A stretch of 64,000 nt of DNA from contig NZ_JAUQOM010000002.1 of NCBI RefSeq assembly GCF_030580935.1, forward strand, positions 496,001 to 560,000, read 5' to 3'. This stretch comes from Sphingobium cyanobacteriorum. GTDB taxonomy: Bacteria > Pseudomonadota > Alphaproteobacteria > Sphingomonadales > Sphingomonadaceae. Position 1 is the first letter of the stretch; every line of letters begins with the position of its first letter. The notes under the pieces were generated by a model that saw only the letters and a list, made by a program, of their open reading frames with translations, did no database searches and was not told the origin of the DNA. Positions 30,093 to 41,053 of the stretch are shown here, piece after piece. A program made the position numbers and the translations under genes.

Positions 30093-30119
30093 CTAGCACT
30101 CTCCTTCGATGAGTGCTAA
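30093..30119 (+). promoter_or_regulatory. CIRCE operator (HrcA binding site) of groESL
   Basis: CTAGCACTC, nine bases and GAGTGCTAA match the CIRCE consensus TTAGCACTC-N9-GAGTGCTAA with one mismatch. HrcA represses groESL through this element. Confidence 0.95.
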
Positions 30120-30224
30120 CAACGCAGAGTTCATCGGGAGAAGGACAGGCGGACAGGGCATATGGGGCATCGCCCCGCCCGGTGCGTCGCCCGATCCCAA
30201 ATTGCTAGGGAAAGGCACACAAAC

Positions 30225-30512
30225 ATGGCATTTCGTCCGTTGCACGACCGTGTTCTCGTCCGCCGCATCGAAGCGGAAGCGAAGACCGCGGGTGGCATCA
30301 TCATCCCCGACACCGCCAAGGAAAAGCCGCAGGAAGGCGAAATCGTCTCCGTGGGCACCGGCAGCAAGGCCGAAGATGGCAAGGTCACGCCGCTCGATGT
30401 CAAGGCTGGCGATCGCGTGCTGTTCGGCAAATGGTCGGGCACCGAAGTCAAGGTCGACGGTGAAGACCTGCTGATCATGAAGGAATCGGACATTCTGGGC
30501 GTCGTCGCCTGA
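30225..30512 (+). CDS. groES: Co-chaperonin GroES
   Basis: GroES is the heptameric lid of the GroEL folding chamber. The chosen ATG follows AGGGAAAGG and gives 95 residues ([20 protein letters not shown]...). The mobile loop [18 protein letters not shown] and the roof region are present. An upstream in-frame ATG would add 21 non-conserved residues and lies in the leader. It is controlled by CIRCE and a heat-shock-type promoter, and groEL follows 129 bases later. Confidence 0.98.
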   Translation: MAFRPLHDRVLVRRIEAEAKTAGGIIIPDTAKEKPQEGEIVSVGTGSKAEDGKVTPLDVKAGDRVLFGKWSGTEVKVDGEDLLIMKESDILGVVA

Positions 30513-30522
30513 TAGCGACGGA

Positions 30523-30543
30523 CCTGGCCGGATCGGCCAGGTT
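30523..30543 (+). promoter_or_regulatory. Hairpin in the groES-groEL spacer
   Basis: ACCTGGCC (30523-30530) and GGCCAGGT (30536-30543) form a perfect 8-bp stem with a 5-base loop and no T tract, just after the groES stop. It is a possible mRNA processing or stability element. Confidence 0.5.
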
Positions 30544-30635
30544 GCGAACCGGATAGCCGTTTCAGTTTTCGGCGGAATTTCAACACCTGCAACGGTGTGA
30601 ACTTCGCAAATTTTGCAATTCTCAAGAGAAGGTAA

Positions 30636-32288
<1,653 letters not shown>

Positions 32289-32296
32289 TCCGGTTC

Positions 32297-32322
32297 GTCA
32301 CCCCGGCGCAGGCCGGGGTGAC
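32297..32322. repeat. Short palindrome after groEL
   Basis: GTCACCCCGGC and GCCGGGGTGAC form a perfect 11-bp inverted repeat around GCAG. It is of the same kind as the GTCACCCC element between tpiA and secG. Confidence 0.7.
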
Positions 32323-32340
32323 ACGCCCCATGAACAAACG

Positions 32341-32373
32341 AAAAGGCCGGTGGAGCGATCCACCGGCCTTTTT
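32341..32373 (+). terminator. Intrinsic terminator of groESL
   Basis: AAGGCCGGTGGA, GCGA loop and TCCACCGGCCTT form a perfect 12-bp stem ending in a T run, with A residues upstream so it may also work in reverse. Confidence 0.85.
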
Positions 32374-32438
32374 GCAGCATATCGGCCTGTCCTGCATGGC
32401 GTGCAGCGGCTATCGGGTCGCCGGCTCTTTGACAGCCA

Positions 32439-33131
32439 TCATTCGCTGGTCGATCGCGTCACCACCATCATCGGCAATTGCGCCCGCACTTCGAACCCCA
32501 GCGTGCGGTAAAGCGCGATCGTCTGCGCATGCGCGGCATAGGCATGAAGGAAGGGCGTTTCGCCCCGGTCCAGCATCGCCTGCATCACCACCTGCATCAA
32601 TGCGCCGGCAAGCCCCCGGCCGCGCCAGTCGGGATGGGTGCAGACGCCGCTGACTTCGGCAAATCCCGGCATCCGCATCCGTTCGCCCGCCATGGCGACC
32701 AAATGGCCCTGATCCCGAATGCCGACAAAGCGGCCGAGCCGATGGGTCAGGGACCGAAAAGGACCGGGTCTGGTCAGCAGCGCCAGTTCCAGCATGGCGC
32801 TGGCATCCGCTTCACCCAGTTCGACCCATTCGGACGCGACGGTCCTGCCCGGAACGCGGCGCGGCGCGATCATCTGCGCCAGCATCGCCTGACGCGCCAC
32901 CGTCATGCCGGGCGGGGGTGTCACGGCATCCCGCCCGACCAGCCATAATTCGTCGTCCGCATGGGCCAGGGCGGCCAGCGCGGCGCGGCTGGCGTCGCTG
33001 TCGTCCGCCGCCGCCCCGAACGGCCCGTAACGCGGATCGAGCCGCATCGCGCGTGCGTCCCCCTCCGCCAGGGCCGACCATCCGCTCGTCAAGGCATTCC
33101 AGACGGGATGGTTAAGCAGGTCCATGGCCAT
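32439..33131 (-). CDS. GNAT family N-acetyltransferase
   Basis: This is a predicted acetyl-CoA-dependent N-acetyltransferase of unknown substrate. The C-terminal half carries the GNAT core. The acetyl-CoA motif is in EVSGVCTHPDWRGRGLAGAL (R/Q-x-x-G-x-G/A type, WRGRGLAG). It is followed by FLHAYAAHAQTIALYRTLGF, the usual tyrosine-containing end of the fold. The N-terminal 90 residues are divergent. Two starts, six bases apart, are possible (MAMDLL or MDLL); the first is given. It is a single gene facing groEL. Confidence 0.85.
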   Translation of the reverse strand: MAMDLLNHPVWNALTSGWSALAEGDARAMRLDPRYGPFGAAADDSDASRAALAALAHADDELWLVGRDAVTPPPGMTVARQAMLAQMIAPRRVPGRTVASEWVELGEADASAMLELALLTRPGPFRSLTHRLGRFVGIRDQGHLVAMAGERMRMPGFAEVSGVCTHPDWRGRGLAGALMQVVMQAMLDRGETPFLHAYAAHAQTIALYRTLGFEVRAQLPMMVVTRSTSE

Positions 33132-33278
33132 TCCAATAACGCATATGATGGAAAATCCGCGTTATCACGCCGCCCCGCCAACGCAAGAATCCCGGCTTTC
33201 CTGTAACGGCCGGCCTTAGCGTTAACCGAATAATAAACGAAAAATGCGATCAGCGTAGCGGGAACCGGAGACCCGCAT

Positions 33279-35261
33279 TTGCGCCTTTTGTCGACATTGC
33301 TGGAAAAACGGCGGATGGCGCGCCCGGTGCAGGACGCCGATGTCCGCCGCAGCCTGGTCGAATCGCTCTATGCCTCGCCAAAATCGCTGACCATCGGCGC
33401 CGTCACCGGCGTCGCCGTCGGTATCGTGATCGCCAGTCTTTCCGGGCCTGGGCCGATCCAGACGGTCGTTGCGATTCTGTGCATCGTGGCCACCATGCGG
33501 GTGGTGTCGGCGGTGTTTTTCCATCGCCAGTTGGTGCGTGGCACAGCGGTCGCGTCCCGGACCTGGGAACTGGTGTATGAACTGGGCGCCTGGGGCTATG
33601 CCGGGCTGCTCGGCCTCATGGCCTTCGTCACGCTGATCGGGTCGCGTGATCCGGTAACGCATATGCTCAGCGTGTCGATGGCGACCGGCTATGCCGGCGG
33701 CATCTCAGGCCGCAATGCGGGCCGCGTGCAGATCGCGATCGGGCAGGTCTGCCTGACGCTGCTGCCCACCGCCACCGGCCTCTGGCTCCAGGGATCGACC
33801 GGCTACCGGGTGCTGTGCGTCGCCATGGTGATGATGGTGCTGGGCCTGGCGGAAATCAGTTCGACCATTCACCGCATCGTCGTCCAGGCGCTGGTGGGCA
33901 AGCGCGACAAGTCCTTGCTGGCGGAGAAATTCGAGCGGCTGGCACGGTTCGACAGCCTTACCGGCCTGGAAAACCGCATGGCGATGCAGATGCGGCTGCG
34001 TGAGATTTTCGAGAATAATCACAAACGCAACGACGCCGTCACCATCCTGTGGATGGATGTCGATCGGTTCAAGGAAATTAATGACTCGCTGGGGCATATG
34101 GTCGGGGACCAGTTGCTGCGCAGCGTGGCCGAACGGCTGGACGAAGTGGTGCAGGGCAGGGGACGGATCGCGCGCTTTGGCGGCGATGAATTCGTCATCA
34201 TCTGCCCCGACATGGATCGGGTGACGGCTGCCGCGCTGGCGCAGGAGATCATCACCTATTTCGCTTATGGTTTCGACCTGGGCGACAATCTCCTCCAGGT
34301 CACAGCCTCGATCGGCTATGCCGTCGCGCCGCAGGACGGGCGCGACATGGACGAGCTGATGCAACATGCGGATCTCGCCCTTTATGAAGCCAAGCGCGCG
34401 GGGCGCAACCGCGCCGCCAGCTTCAACTGGTCCCTGAAGGAGCGTTTCAACCGCGTTCACGAGATCGAGACGGGCCTGCGCCGTGCGCTCGATGGCGGCG
34501 AGTTGAAATTGCTGTTCCAGCCGATCGTCGATCTGCAAAGCGGACATATCGACGCCTGCGAAGCGCTGTTGCGCTGGGATCATCCGGTACTCGGCCCGAT
34601 ACCACCATCCGAATTCATCCCCATTTCCGAAAGCATGGGCATGATCGAGGCGATGACGGCGTGGGTTTTGCGGGAAGCCTGCGCCGCCGCCATGTCCTGG
34701 CCGGGGGAAGCGCGCGTCGCGATCAATATCTCGCCTGCCTCGCTCAAATCGGCCGACCTGCCCGGCAATGTCATCGCCGCGCTGCTGGACAGCGGCCTGC
34801 CGGCACGGCGGCTGGAACTGGAAGTCACCGAATCCATCTTTCTCGATGACAGCGGCCAGACCAATGCCGTGCTGCGTGAATTGCAGCGCATCGGGTTGCG
34901 GCTGGCGCTGGATGATTTCGGCACCGGCTATTCGTCCTTGTCCTATCTGCGTTCCTACCGCTTCGACACGCTCAAGATTGACCAGAGCTTCATGGCGGGG
35001 GTCAGCGCCAATGCGGAGGATCGCGCGATCGTCCGCGCCATCGGCAATCTGGCGCGCGACCTGTCGATGGATACGGTGGCCGAAGGGATCGAGACGCCCG
35101 ACCAGTTGGTCCATGCCCGCGAAGCCGGTTTCACCAATGTCCAGGGCTATCTGTTCAGCCGTCCGGTCCCGCGGGAGCGGATTGCCGAACTGATCGAGGC
35201 CGGTCCGCTGGAAGGGGCCGAACGCCCCGATCCCGTCCGCACCCGCCGTCGCCGCGCCTGA
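33279..35261 (+). CDS. Membrane GGDEF-EAL cyclic-di-GMP turnover protein
   Basis: The N-terminus (about 40-205) has five or so hydrophobic helices forming an integral sensor. The GGDEF domain has an intact active site (ARFGGDEFVIICPD, about residue 301), so cyclase activity is plausible. The RxxD inhibitory site upstream is replaced (QGRG). The EAL domain starts near 428 (CEALLRWDHP), with conserved INISP, ELEVTES, DDFGTGYSS, KIDQSF and AEGIET, so phosphodiesterase activity is also plausible. The start is TTG after a GGAG site; the first ATG is 36 bases in. Its stop lies one base from the stop of the RpfF-like gene on the other strand. Confidence 0.9.
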   Translation: MRLLSTLLEKRRMARPVQDADVRRSLVESLYASPKSLTIGAVTGVAVGIVIASLSGPGPIQTVVAILCIVATMRVVSAVFFHRQLVRGTAVASRTWELVYELGAWGYAGLLGLMAFVTLIGSRDPVTHMLSVSMATGYAGGISGRNAGRVQIAIGQVCLTLLPTATGLWLQGSTGYRVLCVAMVMMVLGLAEISSTIHRIVVQALVGKRDKSLLAEKFERLARFDSLTGLENRMAMQMRLREIFENNHKRNDAVTILWMDVDRFKEINDSLGHMVGDQLLRSVAERLDEVVQGRGRIARFGGDEFVIICPDMDRVTAAALAQEIITYFAYGFDLGDNLLQVTASIGYAVAPQDGRDMDELMQHADLALYEAKRAGRNRAASFNWSLKERFNRVHEIETGLRRALDGGELKLLFQPIVDLQSGHIDACEALLRWDHPVLGPIPPSEFIPISESMGMIEAMTAWVLREACAAAMSWPGEARVAINISPASLKSADLPGNVIAALLDSGLPARRLELEVTESIFLDDSGQTNAVLRELQRIGLRLALDDFGTGYSSLSYLRSYRFDTLKIDQSFMAGVSANAEDRAIVRAIGNLARDLSMDTVAEGIETPDQLVHAREAGFTNVQGYLFSRPVPRERIAELIEAGPLEGAERPDPVRTRRRRA

Positions 35262-35262
35262 T

Positions 35263-36231
35263 CTATCCGCGCAATTTTGTCTGCGCGCTGGCCAGCCGTC
35301 GCATCATCCGCAGGTCGCGATCCGACAGCGACAGCGCGGTGTCGGTCCACACTTCCACAATGTCGGTCAGTTCCTTCAGGGTCATCGGATTGACCCGCCG
35401 CCCGGCGCGGTTGATGCCGACATAACCGGCATGATGCGCCTGATGCTCCTTGATCCACCGGACGGTCGCGGCTTCGCCTTCGCCGGTTTCGACAACCTGG
35501 CTGACGATGCCCATCTCGCACATTTCATCGGCGGTGTAGATGCGCCCTTCCGTGATCATCTGCCGCGCCAGCACCGGGCCGACCCGGCGTGACAGGATGG
35601 AATAGGCGCCCATGCCGGGGAACAGGCCGAACAGAACTTCGGGCAGGCCAAAGCGCGCCTGCCGTTCGGCGATGATGACATCGAAACACATCAGCGCTTC
35701 CAGCCCGCCGCCCAGCGCGTCACCCTGTGCCAGCCCGATATTGATGATGTTCATGTCGTTGCAATGCCAGATGCGATCGACGATCTCGCAGCAGGCGACG
35801 CCATATTTCAGCAAGGTCGCACGATCGCGCTGCTGGATGCATTCGGCGAACATTTCCAGGTCGCCACCTAGGTTGAACACGCCGGGAAAACGCGATCCCA
35901 GCACCATGAATTTGAGCGCGCCGTCCTGACCCGTTCCGTCCGTGCCACCGAACACCCGGCGGCTTTCCCGCTGCCACGCCATGGTATCGCGAATCAGGCC
36001 CAGGTTGCTGTTGGGCCGATCCAGCGGTGTCATGAACGCCCAGAGCGTTGCCAGTTCCGCGTCCCAGCGGACATCGATCTGGCCAAGATCGAACAGGGTC
36101 GACTGGCGGAAGGCGACGGCAAGCGGAGTTTCCGTAGCGGCCAGCGGCGGCAGCTCATCTTCGGAAAAATGCTCGTCCGACGCGGCCTCCACCTCATCCC
36201 TGGTTGGACTAAAGCGTCCTGAATCAATCAT
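35263..36231 (-). CDS. RpfF-like crotonase (DSF synthase family)
   Basis: The product is a crotonase-fold enzyme closest in pattern to RpfF, which makes cis-2-unsaturated fatty acid (DSF) signals from acyl-ACP. Diagnostic features are FNLGGDLEMFAECIQQRDRA, NIGLAQGDALGGGLEALMCF and GLPEVLFGLFPGMGAYSILS. These keep both catalytic glutamates of RpfF (in GGGLEAL and GLPEVLF). The C-terminal helices (ELTDIVEVWTDTALSLSDRD) also match. The inner ATG after GGGGACGCAG gives 322 residues; the N-terminal 50 are an extra acidic segment. Ordinary enoyl-CoA hydratase is the main alternative. It neighbours a GGDEF-EAL gene. Confidence 0.8.
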   Translation of the reverse strand: MIDSGRFSPTRDEVEAASDEHFSEDELPPLAATETPLAVAFRQSTLFDLGQIDVRWDAELATLWAFMTPLDRPNSNLGLIRDTMAWQRESRRVFGGTDGTGQDGALKFMVLGSRFPGVFNLGGDLEMFAECIQQRDRATLLKYGVACCEIVDRIWHCNDMNIINIGLAQGDALGGGLEALMCFDVIIAERQARFGLPEVLFGLFPGMGAYSILSRRVGPVLARQMITEGRIYTADEMCEMGIVSQVVETGEGEAATVRWIKEHQAHHAGYVGINRAGRRVNPMTLKELTDIVEVWTDTALSLSDRDLRMMRRLASAQTKLRG

Positions 36232-36470
36232 CTGCGTCCCCGTTTTTCTATTCGGACTGAGGTGAACAGGCTCGCAGGCAGGATGCAATCAACCCGGCAT
36301 ATATTGACAGTCTGTTAACCATTTTTGCCGATAACTGTTGCATCTGTGCCGACGCAAAGGCAGCAAAAGCCGCATTGATGTGGCGTGAATGCCACAAATC
36401 AGCTTCTTGAACGAACGTAAGATTCTGATGCGCAGGCCCTTGTTAACCTTTATGAATTAGATTTCCGGCC
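36232..36470. other. AT-rich intergenic region upstream of the rpfF-like gene
   Basis: This region is distinctly lower in GC than its surroundings (TTAACC, ATTTTTGCCGATAAC). It holds TTGACA at 36304-36309 on the plus strand, but no convincing -10 hexamer at 16-18 bases. No gene was seen. It probably carries the rpfF-like promoter and that of the following small gene. Confidence 0.4.
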
Positions 36471-36650
36471 ATGATCGAACCGCGCCCCGATTCCGCTCGC
36501 GTGACCCTGGCCCTGCATGATGAGCGGGGAGATCCATGGCCGCTGCGCCTGTCGGCCGACTGCCTGCGCTTCATCGGTCCCTATCGCCGGGTCGAAGGGT
36601 TCAACATCGATGCGATGCTGTTGTTCGAAGGGGTGCGCAAGGCAGGCTGA
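36471..36650 (+). CDS. Small hypothetical protein (59 aa)
   Basis: This is an unrecognised short reading frame, MIEPRPDSARVTLALHDERG..., ending LLFEGVRKAG. It reads as a plausible small beta-strand protein (PLRLSADCLRFIGPYRRVEGF) with the codon usage of its neighbours. It sits 48 bases before tgt in the same direction. No good ribosome site is visible. It may be a real small protein or chance. Confidence 0.45.
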   Translation: MIEPRPDSARVTLALHDERGDPWPLRLSADCLRFIGPYRRVEGFNIDAMLLFEGVRKAG

Positions 36651-37829
<1,179 letters not shown>

Positions 37830-37848
37830 CGCGCCATGGCCTGAAAAA

Positions 37849-39438
37849 TCAGGCGATCACGCTGATCGCGATGCTGTAGCTGCCGGTTTCGCCATCATGG
37901 GTGAGTGGCGCGCGCAACTGGCGCGACAGGCCGGTCAGCACCCGGCCATAGCGTTCCTCCAGCAGGGCGCTCATCGCGTCGGATGCGATCAGCCCTTCGG
38001 ACCGGATCATCAGCACCGCGCGATGCGGTTCCGCCTCGTCCTGTTGCACCGCAATGCGCATCGCGCCCTGGGGCGCCAGCATCATCGCCAGTTCGACCAG
38101 TTCCGTGACCAGAAAGGCGATCGGCACGGCGACATCCTGGCTGATATGCAGGTTATCGCATTCGATCTGGATCGCGAAGCGACGGGCCTGTGCCGGCGCG
38201 GTCCCGCGCAGGCTGGCGGACAATTCGCTGATCAGCGGGCGGACGCCGACGCCGCGATTATCTTCCAGTTCGGCGAAATGATTGCGATGAACCACGGACA
38301 GCGCATCGACCCGGCGCTGGATCGATGCATAGGCTTCGATGGCTTCCGCTTCATGCGCCGACCGGGCATGCAGGCTGATCAGGCTGGCGATGATCTGAAG
38401 GTTGTTCTTGACCCGGTGATGAACCTCGCGGGTCAGTTTGCGCTGGTTTTCCAGCCCCTCGGCCATTTCGGCTTCATGGGTGGCGACATCTTCGCTGATC
38501 GCGCGAAATGTTTCGCCCAGCGCCAATATTTCCTGCGCGGGGGTCCGCACGCGCCCGACCGATTCCAGCACCTGGCCAGGCTGATAGGCGGCGACGACCC
38601 GCCGCAGCAGCACCAGCGGGCGAATGAGCAGCCGGTTGACCACGAACCATCCGATCGCGGCGGCGGCGAACCACATCACCAGCGGCAGGAACAGCGACAG
38701 CATCCGCGCCACCGTTGCGGGCGGATCGCGCACGGACATGGTCAACAGGACATCGGGCGGGTCGAGCCGGGCGGAGAGGCTGGACATGTGGCCGACAATG
38801 GCATTGCCTGAGCGGCTGACGACGATGCGCCGGTCGCCCTGGCGCAGGACAAGCTGCCGGTTCTGGAGCGCGGTCGCGGGGTCGGCGATGCTTTCCAGAT
38901 GCGTGCGCGAATAATAGGTCAGCGCAACCATCCGGCCATTAAGGCTGCGCACGCGGCTGACCAGATATTGGGACGCTGGCGCCAGTTCGACTGTCTTTTG
39001 GTCGAAGCGCGCGGCGGCGGCGATGCCGGCTGGCTCCGGCGCGTCCGACCGGCACCATATCCGGCCGGCGCGATCATAGATATAGAAACGGCCACCGTCC
39101 GCATCATGCGATGACAGGAAAAAGGCCAGACGCCGGCACATGCCCGGATCTGCTACATTATTGGCCAGGGCGTTGACCGTCAGTTCGATCGCGGTCCGAT
39201 CCGACTGGAGATCGGCGGTCAGTTTGCGCGCGCTCTGGGTCACGGCGACGCGCAGCAGCGCTTCCTTCTCCAGGTCCGCAGTGCGGATGGCCTGAAGCGA
39301 GGCGACCAGCGCGATCAGGCCCAAAGGCAGCAGTGCCAGCGTCAGGATGAGGAACATCTTGACGCCGGTGGACCGGAAAAACAATAGCAGTGGCTCGATA
39401 CAGGAGCGGGCTGCCGGAGGAAGGCTGCCCCCACTCAT
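37849..39438 (-). CDS. PhyP-like HisKA_2 sensor with degenerate ATP-binding domain
   Basis: The product has a membrane helix (about 28-48), a Cache-like periplasmic region with FYIYDRAGRIWCRSD, a second helix (about 246-268), a HAMP-like linker and an intact HisKA_2 box (LTREVHHRVKNNLQIIASLI). The ATPase-like end lacks the N-box asparagine (FLVTELVELAMMLAP instead of ELVxNAxKHA) and the DxGxG G box (LMIRSEGLIAS), so kinase activity looks lost. It is co-transcribed with nepR (7-base gap). By position and domain loss it resembles PhyP, reported as a negative regulator acting on PhyR in Sphingomonas. The alternative is an ordinary PhyK-type kinase with a divergent domain. Confidence 0.8.
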   Translation of the reverse strand: MSGGSLPPAARSCIEPLLLFFRSTGVKMFLILTLALLPLGLIALVASLQAIRTADLEKEALLRVAVTQSARKLTADLQSDRTAIELTVNALANNVADPGMCRRLAFFLSSHDADGGRFYIYDRAGRIWCRSDAPEPAGIAAAARFDQKTVELAPASQYLVSRVRSLNGRMVALTYYSRTHLESIADPATALQNRQLVLRQGDRRIVVSRSGNAIVGHMSSLSARLDPPDVLLTMSVRDPPATVARMLSLFLPLVMWFAAAAIGWFVVNRLLIRPLVLLRRVVAAYQPGQVLESVGRVRTPAQEILALGETFRAISEDVATHEAEMAEGLENQRKLTREVHHRVKNNLQIIASLISLHARSAHEAEAIEAYASIQRRVDALSVVHRNHFAELEDNRGVGVRPLISELSASLRGTAPAQARRFAIQIECDNLHISQDVAVPIAFLVTELVELAMMLAPQGAMRIAVQQDEAEPHRAVLMIRSEGLIASDAMSALLEERYGRVLTGLSRQLRAPLTHDGETGSYSIAISVIA

Positions 39439-39445
39439 GACGGCC

Positions 39446-39658
39446 TCAGTCCAGCTTGCTCAGCAGGTCCAGCATCTCGGACGGAATATCTTCATCGACG
39501 GCGCGCTGATAGACGGTGCGCAATGCCTGTGACACCTGGCCGTCATCCTTGCTGGACGCGGCCTTGCGCTTGCGCGTGCCGGTGGCGGTTTTTACCTGTG
39601 CTGGGGCGGCGCCAATGTCGGCCTCCTTGCTGCCATCGGTCACGCTCCGCTCCGTCAT
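39446..39658 (-). CDS. nepR: Anti-sigma factor NepR
   Basis: NepR binds and silences the EcfG sigma factor until phosphorylated PhyR sequesters it. The C-terminal half carries the NepR helices (QVSQALRTVYQRAVDEDIPS, EMLDLLSKLD), preceded by a basic, Ser/Thr-rich disordered segment. The ATG at 39658 gives 70 residues, the usual size; in-frame ATGs at 39700 and 39757 are possible. An EcfG-type promoter lies upstream, so the system autoregulates. The phyP-like gene follows. Confidence 0.9.
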   Translation of the reverse strand: MTERSVTDGSKEADIGAAPAQVKTATGTRKRKAASSKDDGQVSQALRTVYQRAVDEDIPSEMLDLLSKLD

Positions 39659-39977
39659 TGAAGAAACCAAAATGAGCCCCTCTACAGCAATATTCGTCAT
39701 GGCAGCCAAACCGTATTTGCGGGTTTCTTGCGTGACGTCAATTCGGCCGATCGCCACATCGCCCGGTAAATCGCGATATCGTCAAAAAAACCATATGGAT
39801 GCGAAACAAATCCGGCGATTGATGGTTCCCCTGTCCGAAGCATTTTTTACGCGGCCCTTTGCCTTGGTCGCGAACGGGGCGGGGGGCTTGCCATTGTGGC
39901 ATGGACATTCCATCCTTCCTGTCGAGGCCGATGCTTCAGGACCATGACGCCCGGAAGGGCAGGGAGACGATTTGACG
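39659..39977. other. nepR-phyR divergent intergenic region
   Basis: This region contains the nepR leader and the EcfG-type promoter on the minus strand. No matching promoter was found for phyR on the plus strand. Apart from possible nepR N-terminal extensions to 39700 or 39757, no gene was seen. Confidence 0.5.
39804..39829 (-). promoter_or_regulatory. EcfG-type promoter of nepR
   Basis: On the minus strand, GGAAC (39825-39829), a 17-base spacer and GTTT (39804-39807) fit the EcfG consensus GGAAC-N16/17-cGTT, with the -10 C missing. It would drive nepR and the phyP-like gene. Confidence 0.7.
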
Positions 39978-40769
39978 ATGTCGCTTGGACAGCAACTGCA
40001 CCCTCACCTTCCGTTCCTGCGCCGCTATGCCCGCGCCCTGACCGGCAGCCAGGCGCATGGCGACGCCTATGTGCGCGCCGCACTGGAAGCGATCGTGGCC
40101 GCGCCGGAAGAATTTCCCAGCGACGTTGATCCGCGTCTTGGCCTGTACAAGACTTTCCATGCGATCTGGTCCTCTTCTCATCTGGAAGATCTGCCGATCT
40201 CGTCCGGCGGCAGCCGCGAGGCGATCGCCCAGGCGCGCCTTGGCCGGCTTACCCCGTTGCCGCGTGTCGCCCTGCTGCTGACCGCGCTGGAGGGCTTCAC
40301 CGTCGATGACGTGTCCTATCTGGTCGACATGGACAATGACGAGGTCGAAGGGCTGGTCGAGGAAGCGCTGACCGAAATCGAGGCGCAGACCCGCGCCAAG
40401 GTGCTGATCATCGAGGATGAACCGATCATCGCGATGGACATAGAAACCATCGTTCGCGACCTTGGCCATGATGTCACCGCCATCGCCGTCACCGCCGAGG
40501 ATGCGGTGCGGGAGGCCCTGGCGGACCGGCCCGGCCTGGTTCTCGCCGACATTCAACTGGCTGACGATTCCAGCGGGATCGATGCGGTGAAGGATATTCT
40601 TGCCGAATTTTCGGTGCCGGTGATTTTCATCACCGCCTTCCCGGAACGGTTGCTGACAGGCGAGCGCCCCGAACCCACTTTCCTTATCACCAAGCCATTC
40701 CAGCGCTCGACGGTGAAGGCGGCCATTTCCCAGGCGCTCTTCTTCGATGAAGCGACCGCGCCCGCCTGA
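39978..40769 (+). CDS. phyR: General stress response regulator PhyR
   Basis: PhyR is the anti-anti-sigma factor of the alphaproteobacterial general stress response. Residues 1-130 mimic an ECF sigma factor (HPHLPFLRRYARALTGSQAH; PLPRVALLLTALEGFTVDDV). Residues 135-263 form a receiver domain (KVLIIEDEPIIAMDIETIVR) with phosphoacceptor Asp191 in VLADIQLADD and the VIFITAFPERLLTG segment. Phosphorylation frees the sigma-like domain to bind NepR. The ATG follows GGGAG. It is divergent from nepR. 263 residues is typical. Confidence 0.97.
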   Translation: MSLGQQLHPHLPFLRRYARALTGSQAHGDAYVRAALEAIVAAPEEFPSDVDPRLGLYKTFHAIWSSSHLEDLPISSGGSREAIAQARLGRLTPLPRVALLLTALEGFTVDDVSYLVDMDNDEVEGLVEEALTEIEAQTRAKVLIIEDEPIIAMDIETIVRDLGHDVTAIAVTAEDAVREALADRPGLVLADIQLADDSSGIDAVKDILAEFSVPVIFITAFPERLLTGERPEPTFLITKPFQRSTVKAAISQALFFDEATAPA

Positions 40770-40817
40770 ACGGTGCGATCGGACAGTATCCGGCCCGCGT
40801 GGCGCGGATAATATCTC

Positions 40818-40842
40818 GGAACCCTGATCGATACGCTGCGTT
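40818..40842 (+). promoter_or_regulatory. EcfG-type promoter upstream of the 43-aa membrane protein and ecfG
   Basis: GGAAC (40818-40822), 16 bases and CGTT (40839-40842) are a perfect consensus match. It lies about 30 bases before the next ATG, indicating autoregulation of the sigma factor. Confidence 0.85.
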
Positions 40843-40871
40843 AATGATGCGTAACGATCGGGAGACGGGCC

Positions 40872-41003
40872 ATGGCGGATCAGGAAAAGCATATCGCCAC
40901 GGATGATGCGCGGGGCGGCTCCACGCCGCATATCGTGCGCTACATCCTGGGCATTTCACTGGCATTGGCGGTCATCGCCATGTTGCTGGTGCTTTGGCGA
41001 TAG
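40872..41003 (+). CDS. Tiny single-helix membrane protein (43 aa) in the ecfG operon
   Basis: MADQEKHIATDDARGGSTPH is a polar N-terminus followed by one hydrophobic helix (IVRYILGISLALAVIAMLLV) ending LWR. The ribosome site is GGGAGACGGGC. It lies between an EcfG-type promoter and ecfG, 50 bases before it. Small hydrophobic genes are common at this spot in sphingomonads. Function is unknown. Confidence 0.75.
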   Translation: MADQEKHIATDDARGGSTPHIVRYILGISLALAVIAMLLVLWR

Positions 41004-41053
41004 AGGCGGGAACGGGTCTTTGGCGACAATCGGTTTAGGATGCGGACGCATAT

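Noticed and set aside
37839..37854. GCCTGA-AAAA-TCAGGC hairpin between tgt and the PhyP-like gene
   Set aside because: The stem is only 6 bp, overlaps the minus-strand stop codon and lacks a T tract, so it is too weak to call a terminator.
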